Positions 9,203 through 18,667 are shown, counted from the stretch's first letter. The stretch: 62,433 bases of DNA from Phycisphaerae bacterium (GCA_028285035.1 JANQQF010000015.1:1-62433), one strand, 5' to 3'. Made by a program: numbers and translations. The notes: generated by a model not told the origin, from the letters alone.

Positions 9203-9243
9203 AACACGGATGGGATGAAATTAAAGTCTTGTCCGTGTTTTTA
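9203..9243 (+). terminator. Intrinsic terminator after the cyclase gene
   Basis: An 8-bp stem (9203-9210 with 9232-9239, AACACGGA/TCCGTGTT) is followed by a T-rich tail. It lies between convergent genes and touches the stop codon of the minus-strand membrane-protein gene. Confidence 0.7.
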
Positions 9244-9777
9244 ATTTAATTTGTGTAGACTTACATCCCAATAACCACCGTAGTCCCCGATATTAAAATT
9301 GTATTTGGAACCATTATCAAACTTGACAACAATGTCATACTCACCAAGTAGGTGGTCTGTAAAAATCATGTCGTATGTTGTGCTAAAATCAGGTCGGCCT
9401 TTTTCGATTGTTGCTTGGGGATCAGGGCTGCCGAGTTGGTACTCAGGAGAAAATGTTCCTGAAGCTACAATATCTTGGATGAAGTGATCTAGAGCCTGAT
9501 ACGTTCTCTTTTCGTTGTAGGACCAATAACCTGTGATGGAGATATAGCTGAAGATTGGGGTGAGGCAGATAACCAGAAGCGCAACAATAAGCTTGGCCTT
9601 GAGTGACTGGTGAAACCATCGACGACTGATGAGTGCGGCGACAGTTGTTAACCCCAACAAGATCCAACCGATATAAAGTGGCGTGAAAATCCAGACTTCG
9701 ATCAGACTGAAAGCAACCCAAAGCCAAAGAAAAACCAACAGCCCAATAATAATTGTCTTTTCAAGAGGGTGTTCCAT
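9241..9777 (-). CDS. Hypothetical protein with three membrane segments
   Basis: A 178-residue protein whose N-terminal half has three hydrophobic segments (about residues 8-28, 32-50 and 61-82). They are followed by a soluble domain with FSTTYDMIFTDHLLGEYDIVVKF. I recognise no family. The start at 9777 is chosen because AGGTGG lies about 5 nt upstream and the hydrophobic region begins right after it; an upstream in-frame extension to 9918 would overlap the SDR gene and looks non-coding. Confidence 0.6.
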   Translation of the reverse strand: MEHPLEKTIIIGLLVFLWLWVAFSLIEVWIFTPLYIGWILLGLTTVAALISRRWFHQSLKAKLIVALLVICLTPIFSYISITGYWSYNEKRTYQALDHFIQDIVASGTFSPEYQLGSPDPQATIEKGRPDFSTTYDMIFTDHLLGEYDIVVKFDNGSKYNFNIGDYGGYWDVSLHKLN

Positions 9778-9833
9778 AAGACCACCTGTTACCTTGCTAT
9801 TCTGTCCCTTTGCTCCTCTGCTACTTGGCTGCC

Positions 9834-10586
9834 TTACCTTACATCCCGCCCCTGATTCAAAATAATCACATTTCCACTGGCACAATCCCCCGCCGGGGAG
9901 ACGAGGAATGCAACCCAAGCAGCCACTTCCGAGGGCTGCATCGGCTGGCCGTGGGGCATTCCGGCGATGGCTTTGGCGAGAACTTCTTTGGAGACGACAT
10001 TGAACAGATCAGTTCGGGTCATTGCGGGAGCGATAGAATTCACCGCGATTCTATCATTCGCGTAGCGACGGGCCAAGTCTTTGGTCATTGTATCAACAGC
10101 GGCTTTGCTGGTGCGATAGTGGACGGGGTCGAACACCTCAAAGTTGTAAGCCCCGTTGGAGGAGATGTTGACGATTTTTTTGACCCCAGGTCGTTTTAGC
10201 ATCAAGGGGATGGCTTGTTGGCAGCAGTAGAACGCCCCCTCAAAATTGATGGCCATTTGGAGCTTCAACTCCTCTGCCGAGATTTCTATGAACTCGGTCA
10301 TGAAACACGTGCCTGCGTTGTTCACCAACACATCCACCCCACCAAACACGTCCGCAATTTCGGCAAAGGCTTGTTTGACTTGCGAAGCGTCGGTCAAATC
10401 GACGACTTTGCTGCTGAATGGCTGGCCTGCGTCGGCTAAGTTTGCGGTCGTTTGTTTGAGTGTGTTGGCTTCAATGTCTAGCCCGATGACGGTTAATCCC
10501 TGCGCTAGTAAGGCTTCGGCGATGGCCTGGCCAATGCCTCTGGCTGCACCGGTGACAACGGCGATGCGGTTGGTTTTTTCTGTCAT
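9834..10586 (-). CDS. SDR family NAD(P)-dependent oxidoreductase
   Basis: A 250-residue classical short-chain dehydrogenase. TGAARGIGQ (about residues 11-19) binds the dinucleotide, NNAG lies mid-chain, and the catalytic set is Ser in NISSNGAY plus Tyr and Lys in HYRTSKAA. An Asp at the end of the second strand (GLDIE) favours NAD over NADP. The substrate is unknown. The start at 10586 (ribosome site AGAGG) is preferred over a codon at 10607. The gap to the membrane-protein gene contains CTTGCTA/CTGCTACTTGG words that belong to the intergenic word families described below. Confidence 0.88.
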   Translation of the reverse strand: MTEKTNRIAVVTGAARGIGQAIAEALLAQGLTVIGLDIEANTLKQTTANLADAGQPFSSKVVDLTDASQVKQAFAEIADVFGGVDVLVNNAGTCFMTEFIEISAEELKLQMAINFEGAFYCCQQAIPLMLKRPGVKKIVNISSNGAYNFEVFDPVHYRTSKAAVDTMTKDLARRYANDRIAVNSIAPAMTRTDLFNVVSKEVLAKAIAGMPHGQPMQPSEVAAWVAFLVSPAGDCASGNVIILNQGRDVR

Positions 10587-10731
10587 GTTTTTGCCTCTTA
10601 AAGTCACTGTAATTCTGAGCTTCCGGTAATAAGTGCATTGTCTTTAGAGGAATTCGTTTTTGAATACCCAATCTGAAAAATTTGTAATGCCTTCCAAAAG
10701 TGACTGAACTTTTTTAGAAGCTAGCTCAATG

Positions 10732-12609
10732 TTACTTCACTGCTAAAGGTAGATAGGAGGACGAAAGATGATACTCATATGCTCCAATATCACAGCCGTC
10801 GTCCACATTAGAAATTGAGAGTATATCATATGGTCGAGAAAAACCACGCTGGTCAGAGGTTGCACCACTGCAACTACCAGCATCAATGGCTGGACTATCA
10901 TTTGTTAGGGCATGAGACAGGGTGGAACCATTGTTGTAATCTATTGAAGAAAGGCCAGGATTGACACCAATTAGGTTGTCTGTAAGATCTCCTGAAATAA
11001 TGCAATCCGTCGTATCTTGTATCAAATTGTATCCTTGTGAAGTAATTGTTCCATAACAGTCTGGCCCAAATGGGCCGGAATTTCCGGCAAGAATGGTATT
11101 TTTGAGGTTAACTGTGCCACCATTATGAAATATTCCACCACCAAATGTGGCGTGATTAGTTGTTATCGATACATTTTCCAAGGTAGTCGTACCACCAAAA
11201 CTGTAAATGCCTCCTCCGTTGTGGCTATCACTGCCTGAAATAGTGCTATTATTGATAACTAATGATCCACTCTGAAAGATACCGCCCCCTTGGGAGGATG
11301 CAGTGTTGCTGTAAAAACTACTATTCATAATAGTTAGGGAACCATTCGTCTGATAAATGCCGCCACCACGAGAGCTACCGCTAAGTGTAACTGTGTTACT
11401 GTGAAGTGTACTATTAGTGATTGTGACGACACCTCCAACCACCATAGCCCCACCACGGTCTGCAGTGTTGCTATAAAACTTTGTATTGTTCACCTCCATA
11501 GAACCACTAGAAATATCAATACTACCGCCGGATTGCATAGCCTGATTACCAGAGATTAGACTATCATTAATAACTAACTCGGCTTGGAAATTACTAATGG
11601 CACCTCCACTTCCATTACTACTGTTATTGAATAATGTGCTGTTATTAACTTGAACTGTACCTTGTGTCATGTAGATTGCGGCACCTCTCCCGCTCGGGTT
11701 TGGTGTACTATTATTAAGAAAAGTAGTTGAGGATATAACAGATAGTCCGCCTTGATCGTGTATGGCGCCCCCGACACTACCCGCAATATTATTCGAAAAA
11801 AGACTATCATTTATTGTCAATGTACCCCTGTTGTAAATACCCGCCCCAAATGTAGCTTCATTATCGTCAAAGTAACTATTACTAATCTCTGATGAAAACA
11901 GATTGAAAATGCCTCCACCCTCTGCACCAAAGACACTTGTCAGACTATTACTAATAAACCCACTATTTGATATTTTCATATTACCTACACTGTAAATGCC
12001 CCCACCATCATTCTCGGCTGTGTTGGTCATTACTTTGACATTGGTCAGTGTCGCTGAACTATTCCAATCAATACAAAGCCCTCCACCAAGTGTAGCATAA
12101 CTTTCTATAACCATAATATTTTTTAATAGCGGATTAGCACCATCGAAGACCAAGATGCCTCCACCACGATCAGCCGGATAGGAGCCACTTTGATTTCCCC
12201 CTTTAAAGGTAATGCCGGAGATGACAACTGAGTTGTCTATTGATTCTCCAGTTATTGTTAATACGCGCTGATTCTCTAAAGCATTGATAATTGTTGTTGT
12301 ACTACTAATACCTGTCAGACTGATGGGCTCAGTCAGAGTTAAACTTTCCGTGTAAATTCCTGCTGGAATGATAATCGTATCACCAGCTTGAGCTGAGTCA
12401 ATCGCAGCCTGAATAGACGTCGTAACAATGATGTCAGTCTGTAGTGGTATAGTATATGAACTTTTATTTTTCTCCATTTTCTCTAGCATTATTACTGGCT
12501 GATGATTTTCTTCGCGAGCCACGCCAATTCCTTGCATCAGTGACCAGGAAAAAATTATTAAAATAGGGCTGATAACAATTAAAAAGAATGAGTAAGTTTT
12601 ATTAGGCAT
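10732..12609 (-). CDS. Secreted right-handed beta-helix protein
   Basis: A 625-residue exported protein. A signal peptide or anchor occupies about residues 5-30. The body has many parallel beta-helix rungs rich in GGG, NNST, TITNSTLHSN and SGSVVINNSTISG words, and residues 560-610 match the choice-of-anchor Q region (SPAIDAGSC, DQRGFSRP, CDIGAYEY). It ends in SYLPLAVK, a C-terminal tail common in Chloroflexota surface proteins and probably a sorting or anchoring signal. The start at 12609 has AGGGAG upstream. The role may be adhesion or polysaccharide binding; no lyase catalytic residues were identified. Confidence 0.8.
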   Translation of the reverse strand: MPNKTYSFFLIVISPILIIFSWSLMQGIGVAREENHQPVIMLEKMEKNKSSYTIPLQTDIIVTTSIQAAIDSAQAGDTIIIPAGIYTESLTLTEPISLTGISSTTTIINALENQRVLTITGESIDNSVVISGITFKGGNQSGSYPADRGGGILVFDGANPLLKNIMVIESYATLGGGLCIDWNSSATLTNVKVMTNTAENDGGGIYSVGNMKISNSGFISNSLTSVFGAEGGGIFNLFSSEISNSYFDDNEATFGAGIYNRGTLTINDSLFSNNIAGSVGGAIHDQGGLSVISSTTFLNNSTPNPSGRGAAIYMTQGTVQVNNSTLFNNSSNGSGGAISNFQAELVINDSLISGNQAMQSGGSIDISSGSMEVNNTKFYSNTADRGGAMVVGGVVTITNSTLHSNTVTLSGSSRGGGIYQTNGSLTIMNSSFYSNTASSQGGGIFQSGSLVINNSTISGSDSHNGGGIYSFGGTTTLENVSITTNHATFGGGIFHNGGTVNLKNTILAGNSGPFGPDCYGTITSQGYNLIQDTTDCIISGDLTDNLIGVNPGLSSIDYNNGSTLSHALTNDSPAIDAGSCSGATSDQRGFSRPYDILSISNVDDGCDIGAYEYHLSSSYLPLAVK

Positions 12610-12757
12610 AGGGTAAACTCCCTTTATTAAGAAATTTTGATAAATCCTTTCGTTTCTTACCAATTCTGATTTTATCAGAAGATGTATATTCTATAAATAG
12701 AAAAAACCGGAGAGTTTTATCTCAATTTTAGAGGAAAATTATCTCTTTTTAGCAACA

Positions 12758-12800
12758 TCATGACATGATTAGACCTGATTTTTTACTAATCATGTCATGA
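12758..12800. promoter_or_regulatory. Twin palindromes forming a 15-bp inverted repeat
   Basis: Arms 12758-12772 and 12786-12800 are perfect 15-bp complements. Each arm contains its own 11-bp palindrome, TCATGACATGA and TCATGTCATGA, with centres 32 bp apart. There is no T-run on either side. It fits a pair of operator half-turn-spaced sites better than a terminator. It lies about 150 bp upstream of the beta-helix gene. Confidence 0.5.
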
Positions 12801-12941
12801 CGACTGCTATTTTGTTCTGAGTAGCATTTTTGAATAGGTGGCAACTTGAATTAATTTAGGAGACAATTCTAGGATTTCAGGCTGTAAATGGCATTTGTAA
12901 TCTGGATTGGCGAAAAAATGAGGCTGATAATGGATACCTCT

Positions 12942-14072
12942 CTATACCAGCAACTCTTTATGATTCGTCAAACAATCCATCAGACGATTAACATCGGTTA
13001 AATTATTGTAAATGTGGGGAGAGATACGGAGGTTGCCGTCGCGGCTGGAGACAATGATGTTGTCGGCAGTGAGACGCTTGACCAACAAATCGACATTGTG
13101 CGAGCGAATGGTGATGAGAGCCCCATGGCGTTTGGGGTCGACGGGCGAGACCAGGTTGAAGCCGCGTCGCATAGCACCTTCTTTGATGGCTCCGGTGATG
13201 TCTCGTAGATGGTTCTCAATTTTTGTCAGCCCGATACGCTGGATAAGCTTCATCCCAGCGGCGGCGGCATAGAGGCTAGGCACGGCGGGGGTGCCGGCTT
13301 CAAAACGTCGGGCGGTTGGGGAGGGGCTGTTCGCGTAGATATCCATTGCAAAAATATTCGCTTGGGCAAACCAACCAGTGGTGCTGGGTTGCAGATTGGG
13401 ATCCAGTAAGTCGCGGTTGACGTACATGAAGGCCAAGCCTGCCGACGAGAGCAGATATTTTAGAACACCTCCCACGAGAAAATCAACCTTGAGATCTTTC
13501 ACATTGATGGGAAAGGTGCCGAGGGCCTGATAGCTGTCGAGGAGAACGAGTGCCCCTTTCTGATGGGCAATCTCAACGATGCTGGGCACATCCAGTCGTA
13601 CCCCATTGCGATAGCAGACATGGGTAATAGAGACGATTTTGGTGCGCTCGTCTATGGCATCGACGAAGCGTTCCAGCGGGATCGTGTTGCCTGCCGCAGG
13701 CACGTGGACCACCTGTGCCCCACGCTTTTCCTGGGCGTGCCAAATTTGGGCGGCGGTAGGGAACTCGAAGTCGCTGACGACCACTTTGTTACGATCACCG
13801 CTAAAGTCGAGGGCGGTGGCTAACGCACTGATGGCGGCTGAGGCGGAAGTGGCGGTCGCAACTTCATCAGCTTCGGCCCCAATCAGGCTGGCAAACAAGG
13901 CGCGGACGGTCTCCCCTTTTTCCACCCACAGCTCCCACGGCGAACCTTTTTCCTGCCAATCACAGAGATAGTCGTTGTAAGCCTGTTGCACATCAACAGA
14001 TAGTGCGCCTTGAGAGCAGCTATTGATATAGGCTTTTGTTTTGAATATGGGAAAACGATCACGAATGTTCAT
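12942..14072 (-). CDS. Class V aminotransferase family protein
   Basis: A 376-residue fold-type I PLP enzyme of the class V/cysteine-desulfurase superfamily. VDFLVGGVLKYLLSSAGLAF holds the probable PLP lysine, and SITHVCYRNGVRLD and LLDSYQALGTFP are class V strand regions that contact the cofactor. The nearest families by look are kynureninase-like and isopenicillin-N-epimerase-like proteins. No active-site desulfurase cysteine loop is evident. A GGAGA site precedes the ATG. It lies downstream of livF on the same strand after a 200-bp gap, so it could end the liv transcript or be separate. Confidence 0.8.
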   Translation of the reverse strand: MNIRDRFPIFKTKAYINSCSQGALSVDVQQAYNDYLCDWQEKGSPWELWVEKGETVRALFASLIGAEADEVATATSASAAISALATALDFSGDRNKVVVSDFEFPTAAQIWHAQEKRGAQVVHVPAAGNTIPLERFVDAIDERTKIVSITHVCYRNGVRLDVPSIVEIAHQKGALVLLDSYQALGTFPINVKDLKVDFLVGGVLKYLLSSAGLAFMYVNRDLLDPNLQPSTTGWFAQANIFAMDIYANSPSPTARRFEAGTPAVPSLYAAAAGMKLIQRIGLTKIENHLRDITGAIKEGAMRRGFNLVSPVDPKRHGALITIRSHNVDLLVKRLTADNIIVSSRDGNLRISPHIYNNLTDVNRLMDCLTNHKELLV

Positions 14073-14271
14073 TTTGTCTCCAATCAGAGGCGCAAGGTAG
14101 CAAAGTCACAAACGGAGAATAGTTGCTGATGTCATCTCGAGTGAAATGGAATGCAGTGACTTGGATGGAAATAAATGCTATTTTAAGAGACGCTTCTATT
14201 TACCTTTGCAATTTCTTTATCTATGTAACGATTCAGGGATTTCGAGCGATAGCTCAAAATGACATATCGCA
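14073..14271. repeat. Gap with a MITE/REP-like element
   Basis: Positions about 14131-14265 begin TGTCATCTCGAG and end CGAGCGATAGCTCAAAATGACA, so the ends are imperfectly inverted (TGTCAT...ATGACA). They resemble the GTCATTTCGAG repeats at 37462-37559 and about 44850. A GCAAGGTAGCAAAGT word lies at 14090-14105. Confidence 0.5.
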
Positions 14272-14994
14272 TCATCGCCCTAAATATGCCTTCTTCAAAT
14301 CTTCGTTTTGTCTCAAATTCTCAGCAATATCATCAAGCACAACTCGCCCAGTTTGTACGACATAGCCTCGGTCGGCAATGGAGAGGGCCATGTTTGCGTT
14401 TTGCTCGACCATAAAGATGGCGGTACCCTGCTCATTGATTTGCTTGATTAGTTCGAAATTCTGCTCGACCAGAATGGGGGCCAAGCCCATCGATGGTTCA
14501 TCCATCAATAGAAGCTTGGGGCGGGACATCAAGCCACGGGCCATCGCGAGCATCTGTTGCTCACCTCCGCTGAGGGTGCTACCAAATTGGTGAAAGCGTT
14601 CGCGGAGGCGGGGGAAGAGGTCGAGCATCTTTTCCAGATCTTCTTCGATGCCCTCTTTGTCAGTGCGTAAATAGGCCCCCATCAACAGATTTTCCCGAAT
14701 ACTCATCTCGCCAAATATTCGCCGATTTTCTGGCACAACAGCCATCCCGCGTTTGATGCGATAGCTGGTTGGCTTGTTGCTCACATCTTCACCATCAAAC
14801 TCGACGGTGCCGCTACTGGGCCGGACCATACCCAATGTTGTCTTGAGCGTCGTTGATTTGCCTGACGCATTTCCTCCCAACAGACAGACCAATTCACCCG
14901 GATAAATCTTGATGTTCACATCCTGCAAAATATGGATTACACCGTAGTAGGTATTGACATTTGTGAATTTTAGTAACGGTTTGTTTTCTGTCAT
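14272..14994 (-). CDS. livF: Branched-chain amino acid type ABC transporter ATPase, LivF
   Basis: A 240-residue cytosolic ATPase of the hydrophobic amino-acid importer family. Walker A is GGNASGKSTT (about residues 39-48), the signature is LSGGEQQMLAMARGL, and Walker B is LLLMDEPSMGLAP. The length and the absence of the extra LivG segment identify the LivF type. It pairs with LivG on the LivH/LivM permease. The substrate class may be branched-chain amino acids, urea, amides or other small solutes. A 73-bp gap holding an inverted GTCACTGG repeat separates it from livG. Confidence 0.9.
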   Translation of the reverse strand: MTENKPLLKFTNVNTYYGVIHILQDVNIKIYPGELVCLLGGNASGKSTTLKTTLGMVRPSSGTVEFDGEDVSNKPTSYRIKRGMAVVPENRRIFGEMSIRENLLMGAYLRTDKEGIEEDLEKMLDLFPRLRERFHQFGSTLSGGEQQMLAMARGLMSRPKLLLMDEPSMGLAPILVEQNFELIKQINEQGTAIFMVEQNANMALSIADRGYVVQTGRVVLDDIAENLRQNEDLKKAYLGR

Positions 14995-15067
14995 TTGTCA
15001 CTGGTCACTAGTCACTGGGCATTGGTCACTTGCGAAAACAAATGACTAATGCCCAGTGACGAATGAC
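14995..15067. repeat. livG-livF spacer hairpin of GTCACTGG words
   Basis: An 18-bp inverted repeat pairs 15011-15028 with 15043-15060, with one non-Watson-Crick position. The left side is itself a quasi-tandem of GTCACTGG, GTCACTA and GTCACTGGGC. No T-run follows, so readthrough into livF is expected. Confidence 0.75.
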
Positions 15068-15844
15068 TCATCCTAATTCCTCATGTCGTCGACCCAAATA
15101 GGCCTCAATGACACGTTCATTGTTGGTTACCTCTTCAAACAAGCCCTCGGCAATCTTTTCCCCGTAGTCGAGCACCACCACTCGGTCGGAAATCTTGCCA
15201 ACGACGTTCATGTCGTGCTCAATCAGCAGGATGGTGTAGCCTTCATCACGAAGTTGACCAATCAGCTCGGTGATTTCGGCCGACTCGTGCGGGTTCATTC
15301 CAGCGGCGGGTTCGTCTAGTAATAAGAGCTTCGCGTTGGTCATCATTGCCCGAGCAATTTCCAGACGCCGCCGATTAGCATAGGACAGACTGTAGGCGGG
15401 CTGGTCATAGCGATAGCCTTGTAGGCGGGTACCAAAAAAGGAGAGCATTCGTTCGGCTTGCTCGCGAATAGCCTCTTCCTCTTTACGCCAGCCGGGTAGA
15501 CGAAATACAGTTGGCCACACGCCTTTACGGGTATGACAATAGGCTCCGGTCATCACATTTTCGATGACGGTCATATTCAGGAAAACGCGCAGTGTCTGAA
15601 ATGTGCGAGCGATGCCCAAGGCGGTGATATCGTGTGATTGCATCCCGACCAATGATTTGCCCTCAAAGGTAATGTCTCCTTTATCGGGCGTGTAGATGCC
15701 AGTGATCAAGTTGAGGCAGGTTGATTTTCCGGCACCGTTCGGGCCGATGATGCTAACGATTTCTTGTGGTTTGACCTCAAGGCTTAGGTTGTTGATGACC
15801 CGTAGCCCGCCGAACATTTTTGTGAGACTGTCGATTTTTAGCAT
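15068..15844 (-). CDS. livG: Branched-chain amino acid type ABC transporter ATPase, LivG
   Basis: A 258-residue ATPase with Walker A GPNGAGKSTCLNLITG, signature LSYANRRRLEIARAM and Walker B LLLLDEPAAGMNP. The signature with YANRR in place of SGGQ is usual for LivG. It includes the longer helical insert (about residues 95-135) that separates LivG from LivF. It acts with LivF, LivH, LivM and the triple-domain lipoprotein. Codon use and spacing match the other genes of the cluster. Confidence 0.92.
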   Translation of the reverse strand: MLKIDSLTKMFGGLRVINNLSLEVKPQEIVSIIGPNGAGKSTCLNLITGIYTPDKGDITFEGKSLVGMQSHDITALGIARTFQTLRVFLNMTVIENVMTGAYCHTRKGVWPTVFRLPGWRKEEEAIREQAERMLSFFGTRLQGYRYDQPAYSLSYANRRRLEIARAMMTNAKLLLLDEPAAGMNPHESAEITELIGQLRDEGYTILLIEHDMNVVGKISDRVVVLDYGEKIAEGLFEEVTNNERVIEAYLGRRHEELG

Positions 15845-15975
15845 AGGTTGCTTCGCAGTAATTGGTAATTAGTAAATAGTAATTGTTGCTACCTGGTTAA
15901 TTACCAATCACTAATTACTATTTACTTTTGATCAATATGTTTACATCAAATACTAACAAACACATCGTTTAGTTT
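15845..15975. repeat. livM-livG spacer hairpin of AATTAGTA words
   Basis: A perfect 14-bp inverted repeat, AGTAAATAGTAATT at 15871-15884 with its complement at 15913-15926. It is flanked by further GGTAATTAGT and TTACCAATCACTAATTAC words that allow alternative pairings. The remainder of the gap is AT-rich and featureless. Confidence 0.7.
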
Positions 15976-17508
15976 TTATATAATCTTTATTTCCGCCTTG
16001 CCCAATAACCCTTGTGGACGAACCACCATCAAGACGACCAATGTCACCCCCACTACCAAAATACGGGTGGCGGAGGGTTCGACGGCCAGACGGGTTTCCC
16101 AGGCAAAGGCAAACATATAAATCGCTAAACCGAGTAGGCTGTAGTGCCAAATAGTTCGATTGCGGAATAGGATTGACAAGAGTAAGACCAGAACAGCGGC
16201 AATCGTAACGATGTTGCCGATGAGTTGGAAGTTCTCCGGGATGACAAGCCAGCTTTGCACAATGACATTGAGTTGCGACCCCGCTTCGGGAAAACCAGAA
16301 TCCCAACTGGCTGGGGCCAAAAGTACAATCAATACCCGGAATAATCCACCGGCTAAAATGGTACTGCCCATAACGATGGCAAATCGCCGCCACGGGCGAA
16401 GGACAAACCACAGCCCAATCAAGGCTCCGCCATAGAATAGGAAGCCCGCTGCGGCTGTATTCCGTAAGACTTCTGGCAACACGGTGAAGATAAACGAGCC
16501 AATAATTGCCCCTGGTAAGCTCGCTGTTCCGCCCAACACCACCATCGCGTACAGATTGATCAAGGTCAACACGCTGTAGCGCGGATTGGGGACAACGTTG
16601 CCTTGAAAAGCGGCATCTGCTGCTCCAGCCAATGCCGCAATCCCGGCTCCAATTGCGAACGCCAACAATTTCATCCGGCGTGTGGGCGTACCCATTACCT
16701 CGGCGGCTAGTTCATCCTCACGCACAGCCAGCCAGGCTCGCCCGATGCGTGATCGGTTGAGGTTGTGGACAAAAATGTAAACGAGGATGACGAGAAATAA
16801 AAACAAATAATAGTATTGAAACGTACTCTCAAACGTGAAGCCGAAGATAGAGATGTCATCCAGATTGTTGATACCATTGGGACCTCGGGTGAGATCAACC
16901 GGTCGCTCAAAGCCCCAGATTTTGACCCGGGTTAAGGTCAGGGATAATTGCAAAAATACTTGCCCAAAACCAAGCGTGACGATAGCGAGATAGTCGCCTG
17001 TCAGCCGAATCGAAACCGAGCCGATGAGATAACCGATGCCCGCCACGAGCAGTACAATCAGGGGGATGCTGATGATGGAAGGGATGGCTAGCCCGTAGGG
17101 GATGAGGCCCGGGATTTGGACAAACTCGGAGGACATGTAGGCGTAGAAGTAACCGGCCAAGCCCATAAAGGCGATGTAACCTAAATCGAGTAGGCCCGCA
17201 TAGCCGACGACGACATTGAGTCCAATGGCCAGAATGGAAAAGGTTAGAAAGCGGACGCCGATGCGCAAAATGAAGGCGTTGTCGCTGACGCCAAAGGCGT
17301 CCAAGACAAAGTCGGTGCCAGAGATGATTGGGAAGAGCAGGGCTAACAGAATGACGCCGGTGTAGCGCCACGATTCAGGGATGCTTTGCCAGGTGCGGAC
17401 GATGACATTCTGCTCCCGTTTTCGCTGCTCTACCTGCGCCACCCACTCATCGTAACCGATTTTTGGCGCATCATTTTCTGTTTTTTCGGATGATTCAGGT
17501 GTTGTCAT
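15976..17508 (-). CDS. livM: Branched-chain amino acid type ABC permease, LivM
   Basis: A 510-residue inner-membrane permease with about 10-12 hydrophobic segments. VREDELAAEVMGTPTRRMKLLAF is the cytoplasmic coupling region of LivM proteins, and GLLDLGYIAFMGLAGY is the conserved early segment. It is longer than the usual 330-430 residues, with an N-terminal cytosolic extension of about 50 residues and extra hydrophobic segments near residues 375-410 and 430-480. The function of these extras is unknown. It forms the heterodimeric channel with LivH. Confidence 0.9.
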   Translation of the reverse strand: MTTPESSEKTENDAPKIGYDEWVAQVEQRKREQNVIVRTWQSIPESWRYTGVILLALLFPIISGTDFVLDAFGVSDNAFILRIGVRFLTFSILAIGLNVVVGYAGLLDLGYIAFMGLAGYFYAYMSSEFVQIPGLIPYGLAIPSIISIPLIVLLVAGIGYLIGSVSIRLTGDYLAIVTLGFGQVFLQLSLTLTRVKIWGFERPVDLTRGPNGINNLDDISIFGFTFESTFQYYYLFLFLVILVYIFVHNLNRSRIGRAWLAVREDELAAEVMGTPTRRMKLLAFAIGAGIAALAGAADAAFQGNVVPNPRYSVLTLINLYAMVVLGGTASLPGAIIGSFIFTVLPEVLRNTAAAGFLFYGGALIGLWFVLRPWRRFAIVMGSTILAGGLFRVLIVLLAPASWDSGFPEAGSQLNVIVQSWLVIPENFQLIGNIVTIAAVLVLLLSILFRNRTIWHYSLLGLAIYMFAFAWETRLAVEPSATRILVVGVTLVVLMVVRPQGLLGKAEIKII

Positions 17509-17591
17509 GTCAAAGTAGCAGGGGCACAGGGTTGCAAGGTAGCTAGGTGTAATTTTTGTTATCCTGCTACTTTGCTACCTTGCGACCTTGT
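17509..17591. repeat. livH-livM spacer inverted repeat of GCAAGGTAGC words
   Basis: GTAGCAGG (17515-17522) is complementary to 17563-17570. GGTTGCAAGGTAGC (17530-17543) is complementary to 17574-17587 except for one base. The two pairings cross each other, so they are alternatives rather than one continuous stem. Related words occur at 14090-14105 and 9795-9835. Confidence 0.7.
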
Positions 17592-18533
17592 CTAAACTTT
17601 CTTGATAATTGGTATGCCCATCAGACCTGTCGGCCGGATCAATAGGATAATCAGCAAGATCACAAAGGCCCAGGCATCCTTGAAGGTGATTGAGACATAC
17701 ACACTTAGGAATGACTCGGCCAGCCCCAATAAAAGGCCACCGAGGGCCGCACCAGGGATACTACCAATGCCACCAATCACGGCGGCGGTGAAGCCTTTGA
17801 GCCCCGCCAAAAAACCCATCGTGTGGCGGATGCTAAAAAAGACGATGCCAACCAGTACCCCACCTGCCCCGGCCAGCACCGCCCCAATGAAGAAGGTCGC
17901 CAGAATAACCTGATTGACGTTGACCCCCATCATTTGGGCCGCATCCAAATCCATTGAAACCGCCCGCATCGCCCGGCCCAGTTTGGTGCGGGTGACAAAG
18001 TAGGTCAGCGCAAACATGAGCACGAGCGCGACCCCAATCACCAGAAAACGACTGGCGTGTACTTGCAAGTCGGTGATCAAAATGGGGATTTTGTTATCCG
18101 TCGCAATTAAAGTGCCGCTGCCATAGCTCAAAGGGCGAGGGCTGATGGTGATTTGGACCAAGTTTTGTAGGATGAACGAGACGCCGAGGGCGCTGATGAG
18201 CGGGGCGATCCGGGGGGCGTATCGAAGCGGACGATAGGCAAATCGCTCGACCGCCACGCTGACGACGCCTGCCCCAACCATTGCGATAAGCAACATCAGG
18301 ACAATGATGATGGCCGTCGGGATTAAGGCCCCCTCATCGGTAAAAAACATGATGAACACCCCATAACCCAAATAGGCCCCGATCATGTAAATATCACCGT
18401 GGGCGAAATTGAGCAGCTTGAGAATGCCATAGACCATTGAGTAGCCCAGCGCGATGAGCGCGTAGACACTGCCCAAGGTCAGGCCGTTGACAAGCGTTTG
18501 GGGGAGCAGTTGTAGAAAGGTTTCAAAGTCCAT
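17592..18533 (-). CDS. livH: Branched-chain amino acid type ABC permease, LivH
   Basis: A 313-residue membrane permease with about eight hydrophobic segments. GYSMVYGILKLLNFAHGDIYMIGAYLG is the LivH N-terminal signature (seen in part as LNFAHGD), and RAVSMDLDAAQMMGVNVNQV is the coupling loop. It is the normal length for LivH. It sits directly downstream of the triple-domain binding lipoprotein gene, separated by a spacer with a strong hairpin of AGATTAGAG words that may tune downstream expression. Confidence 0.93.
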   Translation of the reverse strand: MDFETFLQLLPQTLVNGLTLGSVYALIALGYSMVYGILKLLNFAHGDIYMIGAYLGYGVFIMFFTDEGALIPTAIIIVLMLLIAMVGAGVVSVAVERFAYRPLRYAPRIAPLISALGVSFILQNLVQITISPRPLSYGSGTLIATDNKIPILITDLQVHASRFLVIGVALVLMFALTYFVTRTKLGRAMRAVSMDLDAAQMMGVNVNQVILATFFIGAVLAGAGGVLVGIVFFSIRHTMGFLAGLKGFTAAVIGGIGSIPGAALGGLLLGLAESFLSVYVSITFKDAWAFVILLIILLIRPTGLMGIPIIKKV

Positions 18534-18667
18534 ACGAATCAGAGTTTTGTTGGTGTGCAGAATTGTTAGTCTCTATCGGTTAAATGATAACCGACTATGA
18601 TGATTAGAGATTGGAGATTGTTTTTATGCTAAATCTCCAATCTCCTAATCTCTAAATCTCCTGCATC
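18534..18667. repeat. SBP-livH spacer hairpins
   Basis: GATTAGAGATTGGAGATT (18602-18619) pairs with 18632-18650, an 18-bp stem with one bulged base and a 12-nt loop. A smaller hairpin CGGTTA/TAACCG lies at 18577-18593. No T-run follows on the minus strand. It may protect the upstream message rather than terminate it. Confidence 0.75.

Noticed and set aside
12942..14072. Kynureninase assignment, suggested by the formamidase-like gene at 8369
   Set aside because: The two genes are 4 kb apart on opposite strands, and the aminotransferase motifs are generic class V, so a tryptophan pathway is not supported.
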